Notes: generated by a model from the letters alone, not told the origin. Counted from the stretch's first letter, positions 41,703-53,034 are shown. The stretch is DNA of 64,000 nucleotides from Schizochytrium sp. TIO01 (GCA_004764695.1 SMSO01000037.1:604247-668246), one strand, 5' to 3'. Program-made: numbers and translations.

Positions 41703-42487
41703 GCTAGCCTGCAATTTACTTTCTTTGCAACCCAAATTAAACACACATATTCAAACACAATACGAGTAGAAGCAGTCCTGCGCAACGCGCACAGTGACAC
41801 TTTTGCTCAATTCTCGACATTACAATCGACATATAACTTCCTTTACATCTACATCATAATACCCTACAAGTATTTGTTCTCTTATTGTCTGCTACTTTTT
41901 CTTCGCAGCATTTCACATTCAAAAAAAATGTTTTGCAACAAAGTACTACTCGTACCAAGTCTTTGAGAAGCGCAACATAAATGTCACCTTGTTCTTCCGC
42001 CTGAAAGCAGCGTCAGACAAGTTAGGTGTACACTAGATGGAAGCCTCAGTATCTGGATTGAAGTATTCAAAGATTACATTTCTGTTTTGTTTGCTTTTTT
42101 GATAAATATATAATATTGCTGTACTACAAAGCAAGAGGAAACAATAAAAGCACAGAAGAAAAAATACTCTTGATTTTTCAGACTAGCTAAGTACAGAGTT
42201 GCCCTGACGCCAGAAGGTGACCAGTGAGGATTATAGACGTCAGCTGATGAACTGCATGGTGAATTTGAAACTTATTTTTCTTTCGTCCGTCACGGTCAAG
42301 TGCCTAACGATCAAGCGACCTCATAGGGAAGCTATTTTCTTCACAGGTCCGGGAAAACCATGGTCCATGTGCCAAAAAGGAAATCTGAAGGATTTAAACT
42401 TTAGCTGAGTTTTCCTGCATGCATAACCCATGCCAAAATCCGTTCGATTGAAACAAAAGTAATAGGTGCTGCTAAGGAAGCAGAGGC
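41703..42487. other. Convergent intergenic region RPB8/SLC25
   Basis: About 785 bp, AT-rich, holding the two 3' untranslated regions. No supported feature. Confidence 0.45.
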
Positions 42488-43543
42488 TCACCAAGATGGA
42501 ACCGTCTCAGTGAGAGCTGGAATTTGGGAAAGGTGGCCCTCCAGAAACCCGCGTGCAATCTCATACACGGGTAAAACAACTGAGGCTACTGGCGCAGCAC
42601 GGACCATCGAAAACGCCAAACCACGATACAAACGGGGTATTCCACCCTCCTGAACAGTCAAAATACCTGTGCGCCATATGTTTGGAAATTGCTTGCCCGA
42701 GGCATCCTGCATCATTCTAACCTTAAGGGTGTCTATAGGATACACGCTAATCCAGCCCATCGTTCCCGCGCAGGCAGCTGCCACCATCTTGACCCGAGTC
42801 GATGTCTCAGGACGCTCACCACGGCGTAACGCACTTGCTTGTTCTGGGTTGAGCTGCCAGAGCTTCACAGACTCGTAGGTTGTCATGTAAACACCACGAC
42901 CCGCAGATTCCATGATGAGGCCGCCAAGACCTCCACGGAAAAACACGCGCGGGCCAAATCGGCCAAGCAAGTCTTTTCCACAAGCGTACAGACCTTTCGT
43001 AGTGCGAATCTGTTGTTGGGTTTTGAGGACGCCAACTGGAGTCGTCAACAAAGAAATAAAGGCACCGGCGCTTGCACTCGAAATATAAATCCGTGACAGG
43101 AATGTCTGCGTGGACATTTCTGTGCCCCTGAATTCGCCCATGTAGAGACGCTTGAAGCCCTCAAACAACGAGAAATTCACAGACTGGACCAAGCCCGTGG
43201 TCAAGAGAGGCGGTAATATACCACGATATAGAGTGCGAATTGTACCCATGCGACCCAGTGGTCCTTCACTATAAAGTGGCTTTCCAACCTGCCAACGTGT
43301 TTTGAGGGTATCGAAAGGATGGCCAACAAGAACACTGCTACCTCCAGCAAAAAGACCAGCACCAATTGGTGCTAGTACATTTGCCCATGTTCGTGGTTTA
43401 CCATCGGTGGCGCTGGGTGCACTACTGGATTCACGCTCGGCAAGTGCAGGTAAGCTTGACGATCCTAAAACATTTTCGCTGACCCCTCCAGGTGTGTTGG
43501 GAGCGGCCAACGCCTCATTATTACCCGAACCTGATGTGTACAT
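42488..43543 (-). CDS. Mitochondrial carrier family (SLC25) protein
   Basis: A 351-residue inner-membrane transporter with a Ser/Ala-rich N-terminal extension of about 50 residues and three tandem carrier repeats. Repeat 1 has PFDTLKTR at 76-83 and repeat 3 PIDTLKVR at 269-276, both good matches to the P-x-D/E-x-x-K/R signature. Repeat 2 reads PVGVLKTQ at 169-176, so the acidic residue of the salt-bridge network is Gly. Each repeat also has the second-half RGxxxx(G)xR-type element (LYRGILPPLL, FFRGGLGGLI, LYRGLAFSMV). Total length is normal for the family. The substrate cannot be read with confidence. The gene starts at ATG 43543 and is convergent with RPB8. Confidence 0.9.
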   Translation of the reverse strand: MYTSGSGNNEALAAPNTPGGVSENVLGSSSLPALAERESSSAPSATDGKPRTWANVLAPIGAGLFAGGSSVLVGHPFDTLKTRWQVGKPLYSEGPLGRMGTIRTLYRGILPPLLTTGLVQSVNFSLFEGFKRLYMGEFRGTEMSTQTFLSRIYISSASAGAFISLLTTPVGVLKTQQQIRTTKGLYACGKDLLGRFGPRVFFRGGLGGLIMESAGRGVYMTTYESVKLWQLNPEQASALRRGERPETSTRVKMVAAACAGTMGWISVYPIDTLKVRMMQDASGKQFPNIWRTGILTVQEGGIPRLYRGLAFSMVRAAPVASVVLPVYEIARGFLEGHLSQIPALTETVPSW

Positions 43544-46500
43544 TGTGCTATGCTGTAAGTCTCTCGGTAGTTGCTATAATGCTATGAAGCCACAGAAAAT
43601 CTCAAAAGGCAGCACGTATAGAAACCAATGAAGAGGCGGATATGAAGAAGTAAGTCTTCAGTGATTGAGCCACGAATTCTGTTACTACCTCTTCTTCAAC
43701 TTGGTTCAAAGCCAACCGTTAAAATGAAAAACGCCGTGTAGTTTTCTTTTCTTCGACAGGCCCGTATTTTCTCAAAACCCAAGCTGATTTCTTGACCCCC
43801 GCAGAAATCTTCCTCGCAAGCTGTCGCTCTCGAGGTGTTCGTATTGTTAATAAAAGCAGCAGCGACAGTCAAGCACCAAGCAAACGAAGCCTACGCCGAG
43901 ATTACTAGAATGCCTCTTTGCACAGAGCCCCACGAAGACAACCCCGCCTGCAGCCCAGCTCCTTGGTCTGCGTCTGCAGGGCCTCTCCAAGGGCTCTTGC
44001 CACACTAAATGCGCAATGCGCAGCAACGATCTGCCCACGTAGTACTACACCAAAGTTTAAAATGCTCATTTCACAGCTTTTCCGCTCCTCTGACATAAGC
44101 TACTACCAACCCCATTATCAAAAACCCTAGTACTCAAGTACCCAGTATATAGCCCTATATACCTTCTATGCTGATGTGAGCTCCAAAAATTGCCAGAGAG
44201 GTTAAGAGGAAGACAGGTGGAAATTGGTGGTATATTTTGGCCTCTTCTCACATAAATATTCTGTTGGTGGTTTTTCTGACATGTTCGACAGTTGCTGACT
44301 GTGGGGCTGAAGGAGACTTTTCGCTTCAATTTTCAAATTCTTTATAAACTTTGTTAGTGGTTTTAAAAAGAATACACAGTGACAACACTCCTCACACTAC
44401 ACTAGAATTGATTTAGAGGATTATCACTGGTGCATCTCACAGGGTTAGGCTCGTCTATTGTAACAGCCTGGGTAGTACAAGACTATCACCAGGAATTTGC
44501 CAGCTTTCCAAAGCTGATTTACTGCGCTTGTTCAATCAATTGAAGTTGCGGGATGTAAAATATTTAGATAGAATTGAATATAAACTACTTCCTGCTTTGT
44601 AGATTTATGTTTTCTAATCTTTTTACCCGCAAAGAAAAAAAGAATTAAAAGAACCAAGTAAATTAGAGCAACCGTCTCAATGCTTTTGAGGTATGAGCAG
44701 GATATCTAGACACAGGATACAAGGCAATCGATAATAAACAACACGGAATGTCCTCATCTTTATTATCTACACCAATCGATGTTTTTTTGTTTTTTTCAGA
44801 TTTTGCTTGAAACCAGCCATAGGGCAGTAAGCTCTGATACGAAAACCCACCCAATTTCACTATCAAATGATCAGGCAATTCACAGCATCTCTTATGTTTC
44901 AATTAATAGAACTATGATACTATCTCAGCCTCATCTTAAACCCTATTTTCTAATCTTGCAGTCCGAGTAGCCTGGGCAGCATCAAAAGCTATATGCACAA
45001 AGACAGCTAGGAAGTTGAAATCGGGTTTAGCAAGTATAAAATTGGCATGAAGAAGGCTCAGATGCATCGTTTCTTTGGTTAACTTTTGAGTCAAAAAATC
45101 TTGAAGGTAGGGAGATTCTCAGAAGAACTTTGAAGGTATTTATAAATGGGGCATCACCAACCGCAAATAATAAAAGAACAAGAAAAAGACGAAATGGAGA
45201 GGTTTTGTTTTCTGCCTCTGGAGCCTACGTAGGGTTTTTTCAGTTATCTGTGGTGAGCTTGAACTTGCGACTTGTTCATTCATTTGTCGCAAGATCTCGA
45301 GCATACCGAACAAAGATTAAAAGGCTGTTCTTCCCAAATTGAAAACCGTTCCACCAACTCCGCGATAGTAAGCCACTACCGCTGTAAGCCTAAATCCTTG
45401 CACCTTCTGGGTTCATACACCCTCCCTTTGACCTCTAGTCCACTCCCTATGCACCCTTTGCACTATCACCCATCTCAAAGGGAGCCTCAACTAGTAATCC
45501 GGACAATCGTGCACAGGTCCCTTAACAAAGGTCCACCACCCCACCTTTTTCCCCATGGGATGATAGTACCTACCCTACTATTGTAGTATCAGTAGCTAAG
45601 ACCTACGTACTTGTAGTAGACGAAGGGAATGATCGCGCGATGGTGGTTACGGTAGGAGTCGCCTACTATGGGGTTAAGAGAGGGCGTTCGTTCCAGAATA
45701 CCCCTTGTTTAGTCTTTTAAGGGCAGGTAGTCCCTTCCGCCTTTTCGTGGGCGGCGGTTTGCGGTAGTATGGGGTTGCTGCAAGTAAGTTATAGGATGGC
45801 GATAAAGTAGGTTATAGGGAATATAAGTCACTTGGAGGGCCGTATAAGTCATAGTAGAAGAGGAGGATAGCTCAGTTGCGGTGCGAGAGGACGGCAGCGA
45901 GGCAAACTTTGTTATAAGGAGCGGCGCTGGCCGAGCGCACGCACGGCAGCGCGAGACGCGGTGCCTCGCAGAGGGCCAGGGACGCAGCAGCGGAAGAGAT
46001 CGCTAGGAGCTACACGAAGAAGTCGTCCCGTTGGAAACCCTGGTTCTGCCGCTACAGACGGAGCTTTTGAGCCTCCGCTATCCAGCTATCTGTTCAAATT
46101 GCTCGCCGCACAAGGTCCGTCCAGCGCTATTTTCGAACGGAAGCTGGAAACAGTGACGATTTCGTTGGACAGGGCAGGATCAAGGGCAACAGGGAGACCA
46201 CGCATTTGATTACCAAGCAGATTCTTGTTTGATCTAAGGACGCCGCGCAAGATCTGCCGAAGGTATTCGTATCGTTAGGAAGACCATCACGGTCGGCCTC
46301 GTCTAAGTTCTTAATTGTTAAATAAGGAGAGACTCCGTCGTGGTTTGTGAGAATAACTTCCAGACGATTTCTTCACTTGTGTAGCAGCGTTAAATCTTAG
46401 TTTTGATACGCAGACTCTCACTCAGGTGTGCTTGATTGGTTATACATTTGTGCGACAAGCAAAGGAAATTAGAAGCAACACGCAGATCCTAACGCCGTCA

Positions 46501-46690
46501 ATTCCGGAGAGTTTTTCTAGTTGTCTATTGTACGCATTATTGACTCATTGAGTTGGAAAATCAAAATCCTGTTGAATAAGCAACTCTCTTTTGGGTGCAG
46601 AGCAGTATAAGTTCTGTGTTGTTGTTGTTTTTGTTGTTGTCCTAATTGTTGATTTTCTGGTGGCAAGGTTTGCACGGAAAGTAAACCACC
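43544..46690. promoter_or_regulatory. Long divergent intergenic region between SLC25 and BRE1-like genes
   Basis: About 3.1 kb. 43.5-45.3 kb is AT-rich without supported ORFs. 45.35-46.0 kb contains many short words of the CTA/TAG type and two good copies of the recurrent element (AAGTAAGTTATAG at 45782-45794 and AAGTAGGTTATAG at 45805-45817), plus TATAAGTCA words. It is therefore the likely promoter of the BRE1-like gene. 45.9-46.2 kb is GC-rich; its 82-codon frame starts with GTG and is probably 5' untranslated sequence. Confidence 0.45.
45781..45854 (+). promoter_or_regulatory. Recurrent AAGTRRGTTATAG elements upstream of BRE1-like gene
   Basis: AAGTAAGTTATAGG (45782-45795) and AAGTAGGTTATAGGG (45805-45819) are followed by ATATAAGTCACTT and CGTATAAGTCATAG. 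The 13-mer AAGTAGGTTATAG recurs exactly at 61066-61078 upstream of RAB3GAP2. Confidence 0.5.
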
Positions 46691-49247
46691 ATGAAGAGAA
46701 AGCTTCAGTCGGACGCAGGCCCGCAACAGTCCGGAGGAGGATACTGAGACCAAGAAAGCTGCAGAGACGGAAGCTGGTGAAGAGGACAGCAATAACGATA
46801 ATCATAATAAAAACAGCGGCAGCAATGGTGCCAAGGGCAAACACTCTGGCAGCAAGAAGAAGAAGAAGATGAATCCTATTGGTAAACTGCCCGACACACA
46901 GTCTACAAAGGAACAGCTTCTGCACAAAAATAGGGAGCTGGCAGTGAAAGCGCGTCGCTTGCGCGAAAAGCTGAAGGCAGCGAACCAGCATGAAAGTCAG
47001 GTCGACAGGAAAGCACAGACATTCGACTCCGCACTCAGCTGCATTACACGCGCTCTGGATACTCTATTGACCGAAGGCTTGGCGCTTCTTGGCCAAAAGC
47101 TGGACGTAAAACTTGACCCCACAAGTTCTGGTTTTGCAGACACTGACAAGGCCTCCTTAGCTGATCTTGACAAAAAGCCGAAAAACGGTGAGGAATTTGC
47201 GCGCCTTCTGCTCGCACGTCCTACCCAAAAGCTCTATGCTCGACAGGTAGCTGACGCAGTCTCAAACTTTAAGGACGAGGATGATGATGATGATGACAGT
47301 AACCCGGACCAGCGATTGCTAGACTTACCTGAGCTCGTGGACAAAGAAATAACAAGGAAAACAAAGCTCGCTATGGCTCTCCTACGCACTATCGTAGAAA
47401 AGCTCCTTGGTGTTGGTGCGAATGCTGACCGGGAGAAGGCTGTGCAAACCCTGCTTGGTACTGAGAACGGTTCTAACTGCGCGGATGCGCGCATTAAATT
47501 GCGTTCTGCAGAAGAGCGCTGCAAACTCTATGCTGACCGTGTTTTGCAACTTGAAATGCAAATCAGAAAAGCTCATAACCAAGTGGAAGACGCAGAGTTG
47601 AACCAGCGCACATGGATGCACCGCCTAGCTGCAGTCTGTACTGAATCCATTAATGAGGGTACCTTTGGTGCTACCGTAGATGCTCTTAAAGAGCGTGGTG
47701 CTATTAAATCTGATGTTGGTGGAGATACCTCAGCCAATAGGACAACAAAAGAGTCCAACCATGCAGAGAGCCAAGATGCTGCGGAGGCTGCAGCTGAAGC
47801 CAGCGAGACTGAGAAAATTGCTGCTGCGCGACTAAAGGAGATTGAGCAGATTCAAGAGGAAAAGAGTAAACTGATTGACGAATTGGAGAACCTCAGGGCT
47901 GCGGTGCAGGTCAACCCAGAGCTGCAAGCTATACGTAACGGAACAACTCCAGATCCACGCATTATGGAAGAGCTTCAAAAGGAAGTTCACCGTCTGCAGT
48001 CGCATTTGGATCAGACAATTGAAGCTGAGAGAAAGGAACGCGAGATGGTACAGACTATGCGACAAAATATGGCGAGTCTGGAAATGACCACTGCACAAAC
48101 ACTCGCCCAGCGCACAGATGACTTTGCTCTCAAGGTTAGGGAACTTGAAGAACAGCTTGTGTTCCAGCGTGGTGAACTTCAACAAGCTCAGGTGGAACAT
48201 GAAAGGCTTGAGCTCCTTGAGAAGCAGCTTCACGAATACAAACTTATCGCGCAAACACGCCAAACAGAACTTAAAGCAGCCCAAGATGAGCTCAGAGTTC
48301 TGCGGGAAAACCCCGTGGCAAAGTATGATGAGACGCTCCGCTCACGTCTCGAGGAGGCCGCCAAGGGACAGTGGCCTGAGGACGAGGAAAAACGAACCGC
48401 GGCTCAACTTCGCACGGAACTCGAAGCATCGCGTGCAGAACTTACTACCACAAAGGAAAGTCTGGCGACTGTACTTCAGGACCTCGAAGCTACAACTAGT
48501 GCCTTCCCAGAAATCGAGGCTCAAAAGGAGCGCATCTTGCACGAAATTAAAGCGATGCAGGAAGCTTCGGCCGAAAAAAGCAATCGATTTATTCGCTTGG
48601 ACGAGGAGTACGAGCGAGCGAAGAAAGACCTGCGCCTTAAAGTTAAGGAGCGGGACGAAATTCGCCGCGCCCTCGAAGAATTTGACGAGCAATACAGGAT
48701 TCTTCAGGAGCAATACGACGCCACTGAGGAAGCGCGTGTGCGCTCCGATGAGCATTCGAGAACAACATACGCCATCTACCTCGAGCTGGCACATGATCGA
48801 GAGGCAATTAAGAATCGCCTGGATGATGTAGAAGCAGAGTCTAATGGTCTTCGCACCAAGATTCAAGAGCTTGAGAATGCGAATGTAGGCTTTCGCAAGG
48901 CCAAGGAGGAGGCCGAACATTTATATCGGAGGAGTTCAGAGCAGATTAAAAAACTCAAGAGTCGTCTCGAGCGCTCAAGAAGTATTCCGTCTATGGATCC
49001 TTCAGATCTCAAGTCTGACGTGGAGCTTCGTCTTTCGGCGATGGAGAACGCTCTACGTTGCCCACTTCGTTCAGAGTATTGGCGGGATGCCGTCATTAAC
49101 AAGTGTGGTCATACGTTTTCAAAGAAGGCTCTGTACGACAACCTCGAGAAGCGCAACCGCAAATGTCCTCATTGCAAGGCGTTGTATAACAAGTCCGATG
49201 TCCTCGACATGATTCCTCCTTATCAGAAAAACGATTATGACGATTGA
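46691..49247 (+). CDS. BRE1-like coiled-coil protein with degenerate C-terminal RING (5' end needs a one-base frameshift)
   Basis: Resembles BRE1/RNF20/HUB1, the RING E3 for histone H2B monoubiquitination. The uninterrupted frame from ATG 46869 encodes 792 residues: a basic start, very long Glu/Gln/Arg/Leu-rich coiled coils (about 20-715) and a C-terminal RING-like domain (725-780). The spacing of the RING is exactly that of BRE1: LRC (C731), NKCGH (C746, H748) and RKCPHC (C766, C769). Three zinc-ligand positions have changed, to R734, S751 and A754. Zinc site 2 is therefore intact and site 1 is lost, as in SP-RING domains. The same frame is open upstream to 46695 and reads PEEDTETKKAAETEAGEEDS without an ATG. 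A strongly placed ATG at 46691 (CCACCATGAAGAGAAAG) is in another frame, so the real N-terminus probably starts there and a one-base error or frameshift lies near 46730-46740. Confidence 0.8.
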
Positions 49248-52200
49248 TCATCATATTGTGCTGCTAAGAGTTTTGCTAATTCACCGATCACCGCGTGGGC
49301 TGACGCTGGTGGACCTTCATCAAGGTCTAATTCACTTGAAGTTCTTCTTGTATCAACTCCCATTTTACAAAATAATGGATGTTCGTTTGCATAGCTTTCA
49401 GCATCGCCAATGTTATCCTTGATATTGATGCCAACTGGCTCGTTGTTCGGTGTTCTATTCTCGCCTATATGGTCAAGTTCTCGGGGCCGACCTATGATGG
49501 GGTCTTTGTCATTACTTCCCGTTTTCTTGCCCTCAATCTTTGTATTTTCTTCTTGTCTATCCCCCTTCTTCTCCTCTTGTTGATTCTTCCCTTGTGTGCG
49601 CACCACGCGTTCTGGGGCAAGGTCTGCCTGTCGATGCGTCAGCACGTTTCCAAGTTCGCCCAACATATTGTTCGCAAGTGCCGCGATTCGTTGGTTTTCA
49701 TCCATTGCACTCTCTAATAGCCCTGAAGCCTTGGATTTCTTGCGGCGTTGGTATGGTTCGGGCTCTTCTACAAATCCTTGGTAAACATCTGTAAATTTTG
49801 AAATTGCAAGCAGAGCTCCTTGGTTAGATTCCCCGTCTCCATCGCGTATATCCCTATCATTTTCGCTCCGTGCGTCATGTCCATCATCACTACCCTCCTC
49901 ACCATCAGCCTCATCATTGCCGTCACTTGTGGAACGTGGTCGGAGGTGTTTCGCATCTTCATCTCCTTGAAGGATATTGAATGCAAGATTAAGTCGTTGA
50001 AGAGTTGAAGGGGCATTTTGTTGCAGACTAGTAATGTTCATCGCTAATTCTTCAAGATTGCTTTTGGTATCACGATTCCTCCCAGGTTGAAGATCTTTCG
50101 CCTGCTGCTCACAAACCCACAAGCTTGTGTCCAAATGGGCAAGATGCTGCCTCAAGGCATTTAATTCTGTGCGAAACACATTTAGAACCTGCATTTCTGT
50201 TTTGGACCACTTTTGTATTCTTGCGGCACCGTTCGTCACTGCATCAGACGTGGCATTTTCCTCTTGCACAATTGTGGTGGCACAAAATTGCCGAGTCTCT
50301 AAACGTAGAGTCTGTACCAAGGCAAGGCAGTCGTCCATAGAAATGTTCGACTTTGCAAAGCGAGCACGAGCTCGCACCATTGAACGCGTGGCCTTTTCTA
50401 GGTCGGAGATCAGAGGAATGGCACTTGGTTCGTCAACTGCTAAGTGGTCTGGTTGTTGGGGGTTTTGAAAAGCCCGAGCTATACGCAACAAACTTGTTAA
50501 GATATGAGTACGAAGCTTTGGTACTTCTAGTTTTCTTCGTAGCTCAGAATTACGAAGGCACTCATTACGCTCAATACGGCCAATCGGAGGCGCAAGACTT
50601 CGAAGAGTAAATCCTCTACGCAGCAGCTCACGTCGCTTGATGGCACGAAGAGCGCGAGCCATTTCGATTTCATAGGCTTGACAGGCAACTGCAAGAGTCT
50701 CCCCGGGCACCCCAAACCAAGTTTGCAAAAGCTCCTGGGTTTCATTATTTTGAAGACTTGCGGCAATCATAGCCATCGCAAGCGATGCACTGATAAAATC
50801 CCAAGATCCAAGGAAATAAAGCACTGTTGTTGCCAGTGCCCAGCGGCAAAGAATGACAGCAACATGAGTCTCTCGATAAGCAAGAGCATGAAAACTCAGT
50901 TCTTTAGTTGCCGGACAGGCACGTGGTTCAAACATCCATGATGGCATCGGGGTTAGGTTCAGTTTAGGAAGAGGCGTGGTGGCGCTGTCTTCGCAAGCTG
51001 CAAGCGGCTCGGGTAATGCCTTTACTTCATGCTGGTTTTCTGAGGTTTGTTCAGACGGTTCTAAATTGTCGGCAGCAAATCCTTGAAATTGGGAAAACTC
51101 ATCAGCTAATGATTCGTAGACTGCGCCTTCATCTTCGCCCGTCTCTTGAAGATGTTTGGCCAACTGAGACCATGGAAGTATCACAGAGTCCGTCATTCTA
51201 TAGGAAGGTTCACTGGATATTGCCAACCTCGTTTGCTTTTGCTCTATAAGGCTCGAACTAGACTTTCCAGTAGGCTCTTGTTTGTCACTTTCCGAAGGAT
51301 TGCTACTTGGTTCTTTCGTATCTTGGCACTCTGTAGACGCAGCTGATTGCTGTCTGGGAGGGAATTGTTCTTCGTCCTTTCCTTCGCGAAGTTGCTCTGA
51401 CTTCTTTTGTCCCTGAAAAGGGTTCTGAGAATCATCACCATTACCATCACCATCGCCTCCCTTCTCCGAGCCCAAGTTCCGCTTGTCCTTTGCAGTCATT
51501 TTTTCACCCTTTGCGCATACAGATCCGCCATAAATGACATCATTACGTCCAGCAAAATCTAATTTAGCTCGATGAACCCGTGAAGCGTCTTTAGCAACGA
51601 GGTACTTCAGGAATTCCCCGTGCTTTCGCACATGCGACCGTGTAGGAAACAAGTTAGGAAAAACACAGCAAGGAACAGTAGCGAAAGGCTTGTTGAGCTC
51701 AAGGCCCCAGTCTACAATAGCCTCAGTAGCCTGATCTGAGTGCATACCCACAATTGCAGAGCAGTTCTTGAGGGCCTCCTCAAGGCCACTGTGCTCAACA
51801 GGAACCGGCTGTAGAGGATCGTTTACATAAGTCTCTGGATTGCATTCGACAGCCTTTTCCAGAGGATACCAGAACCATGTTCTAATATGCTTTGGAAATG
51901 GTATTGTAACGTGTTTAGGAGAAGATGGTTTTGTTGCCTTTGTGCTTTGACGCTGTGCGAGGCGGTGCAGAAGGGAGCGTGTGATATGACGAAGCATGTT
52001 AGGCACATCCATAGGGCGAGGATCAACAATTGTCGTTGGAATGCCAGCATGAATGAGAAGCTTAAGAGCTAGGTCCCCCTTTCCACCTGCCACGTCAAGA
52101 ACTCCCCCACCACTGCGGAGATTCTCCAGGCCATATGTTTCTTCAAGCCACTCGCGGTAGACTGTGAAGCGACTAGTTGTAGGTGCTCTTGCCGAGCCTC

Positions 52201-53034
52201 TACAATGTTTCATCGTAATCAATTCGTTAGCATCTCTTGTCCAAGCCCTCTACTCATTTTTTTGCGATATGAAAACCAGACTGCTAGTTTTTATGATGTA
52301 TATACTTACCCCCACCCCGTACGCTTCAATAGCGCAATGTTTGTCTCTGCACTTGTTAGGTTCGCTTCCATGGCGACAGTAGCCTTTGAATCTTCAGGAT
52401 TAAGATTGGAAACAGCGCAAGTTTTTTGTGTTGATACTTCTGCAGATTCTTGTTTTACAACTATATTGACTTGCGCACCTTTGGGTTTGAAGCGAACCAT
52501 CGCGACACGCCCAGCTCGTTTAAGCGCTCTCGCAAGTTTCCATGCCATTTCTTCACAGGCACTATTGTCGTCTAAGTCAATTCCCAGATCTTCGGAGCCT
52601 GGAATCGCGAGTGTCAGGACCTGCTCACCACAGCTCACCGCAAGATCTTGAACTTCTTGCTCTACATCTTCCCATGTGGCCTCTGGGCCGCTATGCCCTT
52701 CTTGATGTTGTCTTGGTACTTCAACCTGGCCATTCTCGAAGCTGTCTTGCGCCTCGTCATGAATACCAGCAGCGCTATTATTTCCTTCAGAAGAGCCCCC
52801 CACAAACACAACAGCTTTGCGATCCTTTATTGCTAAAGCAATGCCCTTCAATGTTGCCGAGACATCCTTCTCGAGAAGAACGTCTGCTACACAGAAGTTA
52901 TCTGCTTTCCTTACTTCAAGGTCTCCAAGGTACTGGCGTTTTGGGTCTCCGCCATCCTCACCTTCACTTTGCGTCAAGCCGACAGCTTTGAGCACATACT
53001 GAAGATCCTCAAGCCCCGATGCGAGCACCTTCAT
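49235..53034 (-). CDS. Fusion protein: unknown N-terminal region, SAM-dependent methyltransferase, vezatin-like membrane/myosin-binding region (two exons)
   Basis: Exon 1 (53034-52310) and exon 2 (52199-49235) splice in matching phase to give 1229 residues. Exon 1 encodes about 241 residues I do not recognise (VVFVGG near the middle). Exon 2 starts with a methyltransferase (about 254-466): SAM motif GGGVLDVAGGKGDLALKLL at 272-290 and NKPFATVPCCVFPNLFPTR at 411-429, a Cys-pair motif shared with an uncharacterised SAM-dependent family. After an acidic, Ser/Lys-rich linker (about 470-620) come two hydrophobic helices (about 687-724, WALATTVLYFLGSWDFIS and on). Then follows a helical region with AIKRRELLRRGFTLRSLAPP (762-781), which resembles the myosin-binding domain of vezatin just after its membrane hairpin. 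The C-terminal third is helical and charged. The methyltransferase call is firm; the vezatin-like call is moderate. Divergent from the AAA gene and convergent with the BRE1-like gene. Confidence 0.72.
52200..52309 (-). other. Spliceosomal intron, 110 nt
   Basis: On the minus strand exon 1 ends at 52310 and the intron opens with GTAAGTATATAC, a near-perfect donor. A branch-site-like GATGCTAACGA occurs with CTAAC at 52226-52230, about 27 nt before the acceptor ACATTGTAG (ending 52200). Both exon ends are in phase 2, and the join converts GG plus A into a Gly codon. Without splicing, exon 1 would hit a stop inside the donor (GGG TAA GT). Confidence 0.9.

Noticed and set aside
45866-45940. tRNA-like word ATAGCTCAGTTGC in the BRE1 upstream region, and GCTGGCCGAGCGC just after it
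   Set aside because: They resemble tRNA D-arm starts, but no matching acceptor stem, anticodon arm or GTTCRA T-loop follows at the required distance.
45961-46209. 82-codon GC-rich frame upstream of the BRE1-like gene
   Set aside because: It starts with GTG, has no in-frame ATG, and is more likely 5' untranslated sequence.
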